Assembly: GCF_022581195.2 (NCBI RefSeq)
Contig: NC_061482.1
Span: forward strand, 1,922,001 to 1,986,000
Length of the DNA stretch: 64,000 nt
Source: Helicoverpa zea
Lineage: Eukaryota; Arthropoda; Insecta; Lepidoptera; Noctuidae
Direction of reading: 5' to 3'
A program made the translations under genes and the position numbers. Within the stretch, counting starts at the first letter, position 1; each line of letters opens with the position of its first letter. Positions 63,961 through 64,000 of the stretch are shown here, piece after piece. The notes beneath the pieces were generated by a model. The model searched no databases, was not told where the DNA came from, and saw only the letters and a program-made list of their open reading frames with translations.

Positions 63961-64000
63961 AGAAACAAATATGTCATCCATATATGCAAATTCATTAAGA

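Overview
The window looks like repeat-dense, AT-rich lepidopteran (moth, probably noctuid-like) nuclear DNA. That reading rests on the repeats: tRNA-headed and 5S-headed SINEs ending in (ATG)n tails, R1-, RTE- and CR1/jockey-type LINE debris, CTAGT-ended Helitron-like fragments, and many short inverted-repeat elements. There is no bacterial or viral gene organisation, no CRISPR array and no convincing stand-alone RNA gene. No single long ORF is a host protein; nearly all long ORFs lie in repeats or are chance.

One host gene can be supported, on the + strand, by splice sites and phase. A GC-rich, ATG-free leader exon ends at 16572. Exon 2 is 42133-42185 and carries the start codon near its 3' end. 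Exon 3 is 60015-60063 and exon 4 is 62954-63098. All four donors read GTAAGT, the reading frame is unbroken across three junctions, and an in-frame stop lies 48 nt upstream of the ATG. The predicted N-terminus is 66 residues and continues beyond the window. I do not recognise the protein. Introns 1 and 2 are about 25.6 and 17.8 kb and hold most of the repeats.

Layout. 1-1660: chimeric LINE debris (R1-type gag, RTE 3' end, R1-type ORF2 end, jockey-like RT) and a TIR repeat. 1.8-6.0 kb: four diverged units of a 0.9-1.4 kb repeat carrying a motif that resembles the CTCF consensus. 6-16 kb: LINE remnants, SINEs and foldback elements upstream of the gene. 16.3-42.1 kb: promoter/leader exon and intron 1, with SINEs, nested LINE insertions and a PIF/Harbinger-like element holding a MADF-domain remnant. 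42.2-60 kb: intron 2, with two tandem TAA-flanked elements, full-length SINEs and several foldback elements. 60-64 kb: exons 3 and 4 and more repeats.

No new enzyme or defence system is visible. The most interesting signals are structural. At least six unrelated-looking foldback families have TAA or TTA target duplications, two with tandem or duplicated termini. The SINEs appear built from interchangeable heads (tRNA or 5S rRNA) and tails. CTCF-like cores recur in the 1.8-6 kb array. The host gene isolates its start codon in a 53-nt exon between two very long introns. Repeat family names come from recalled sequence character, not from a database search.
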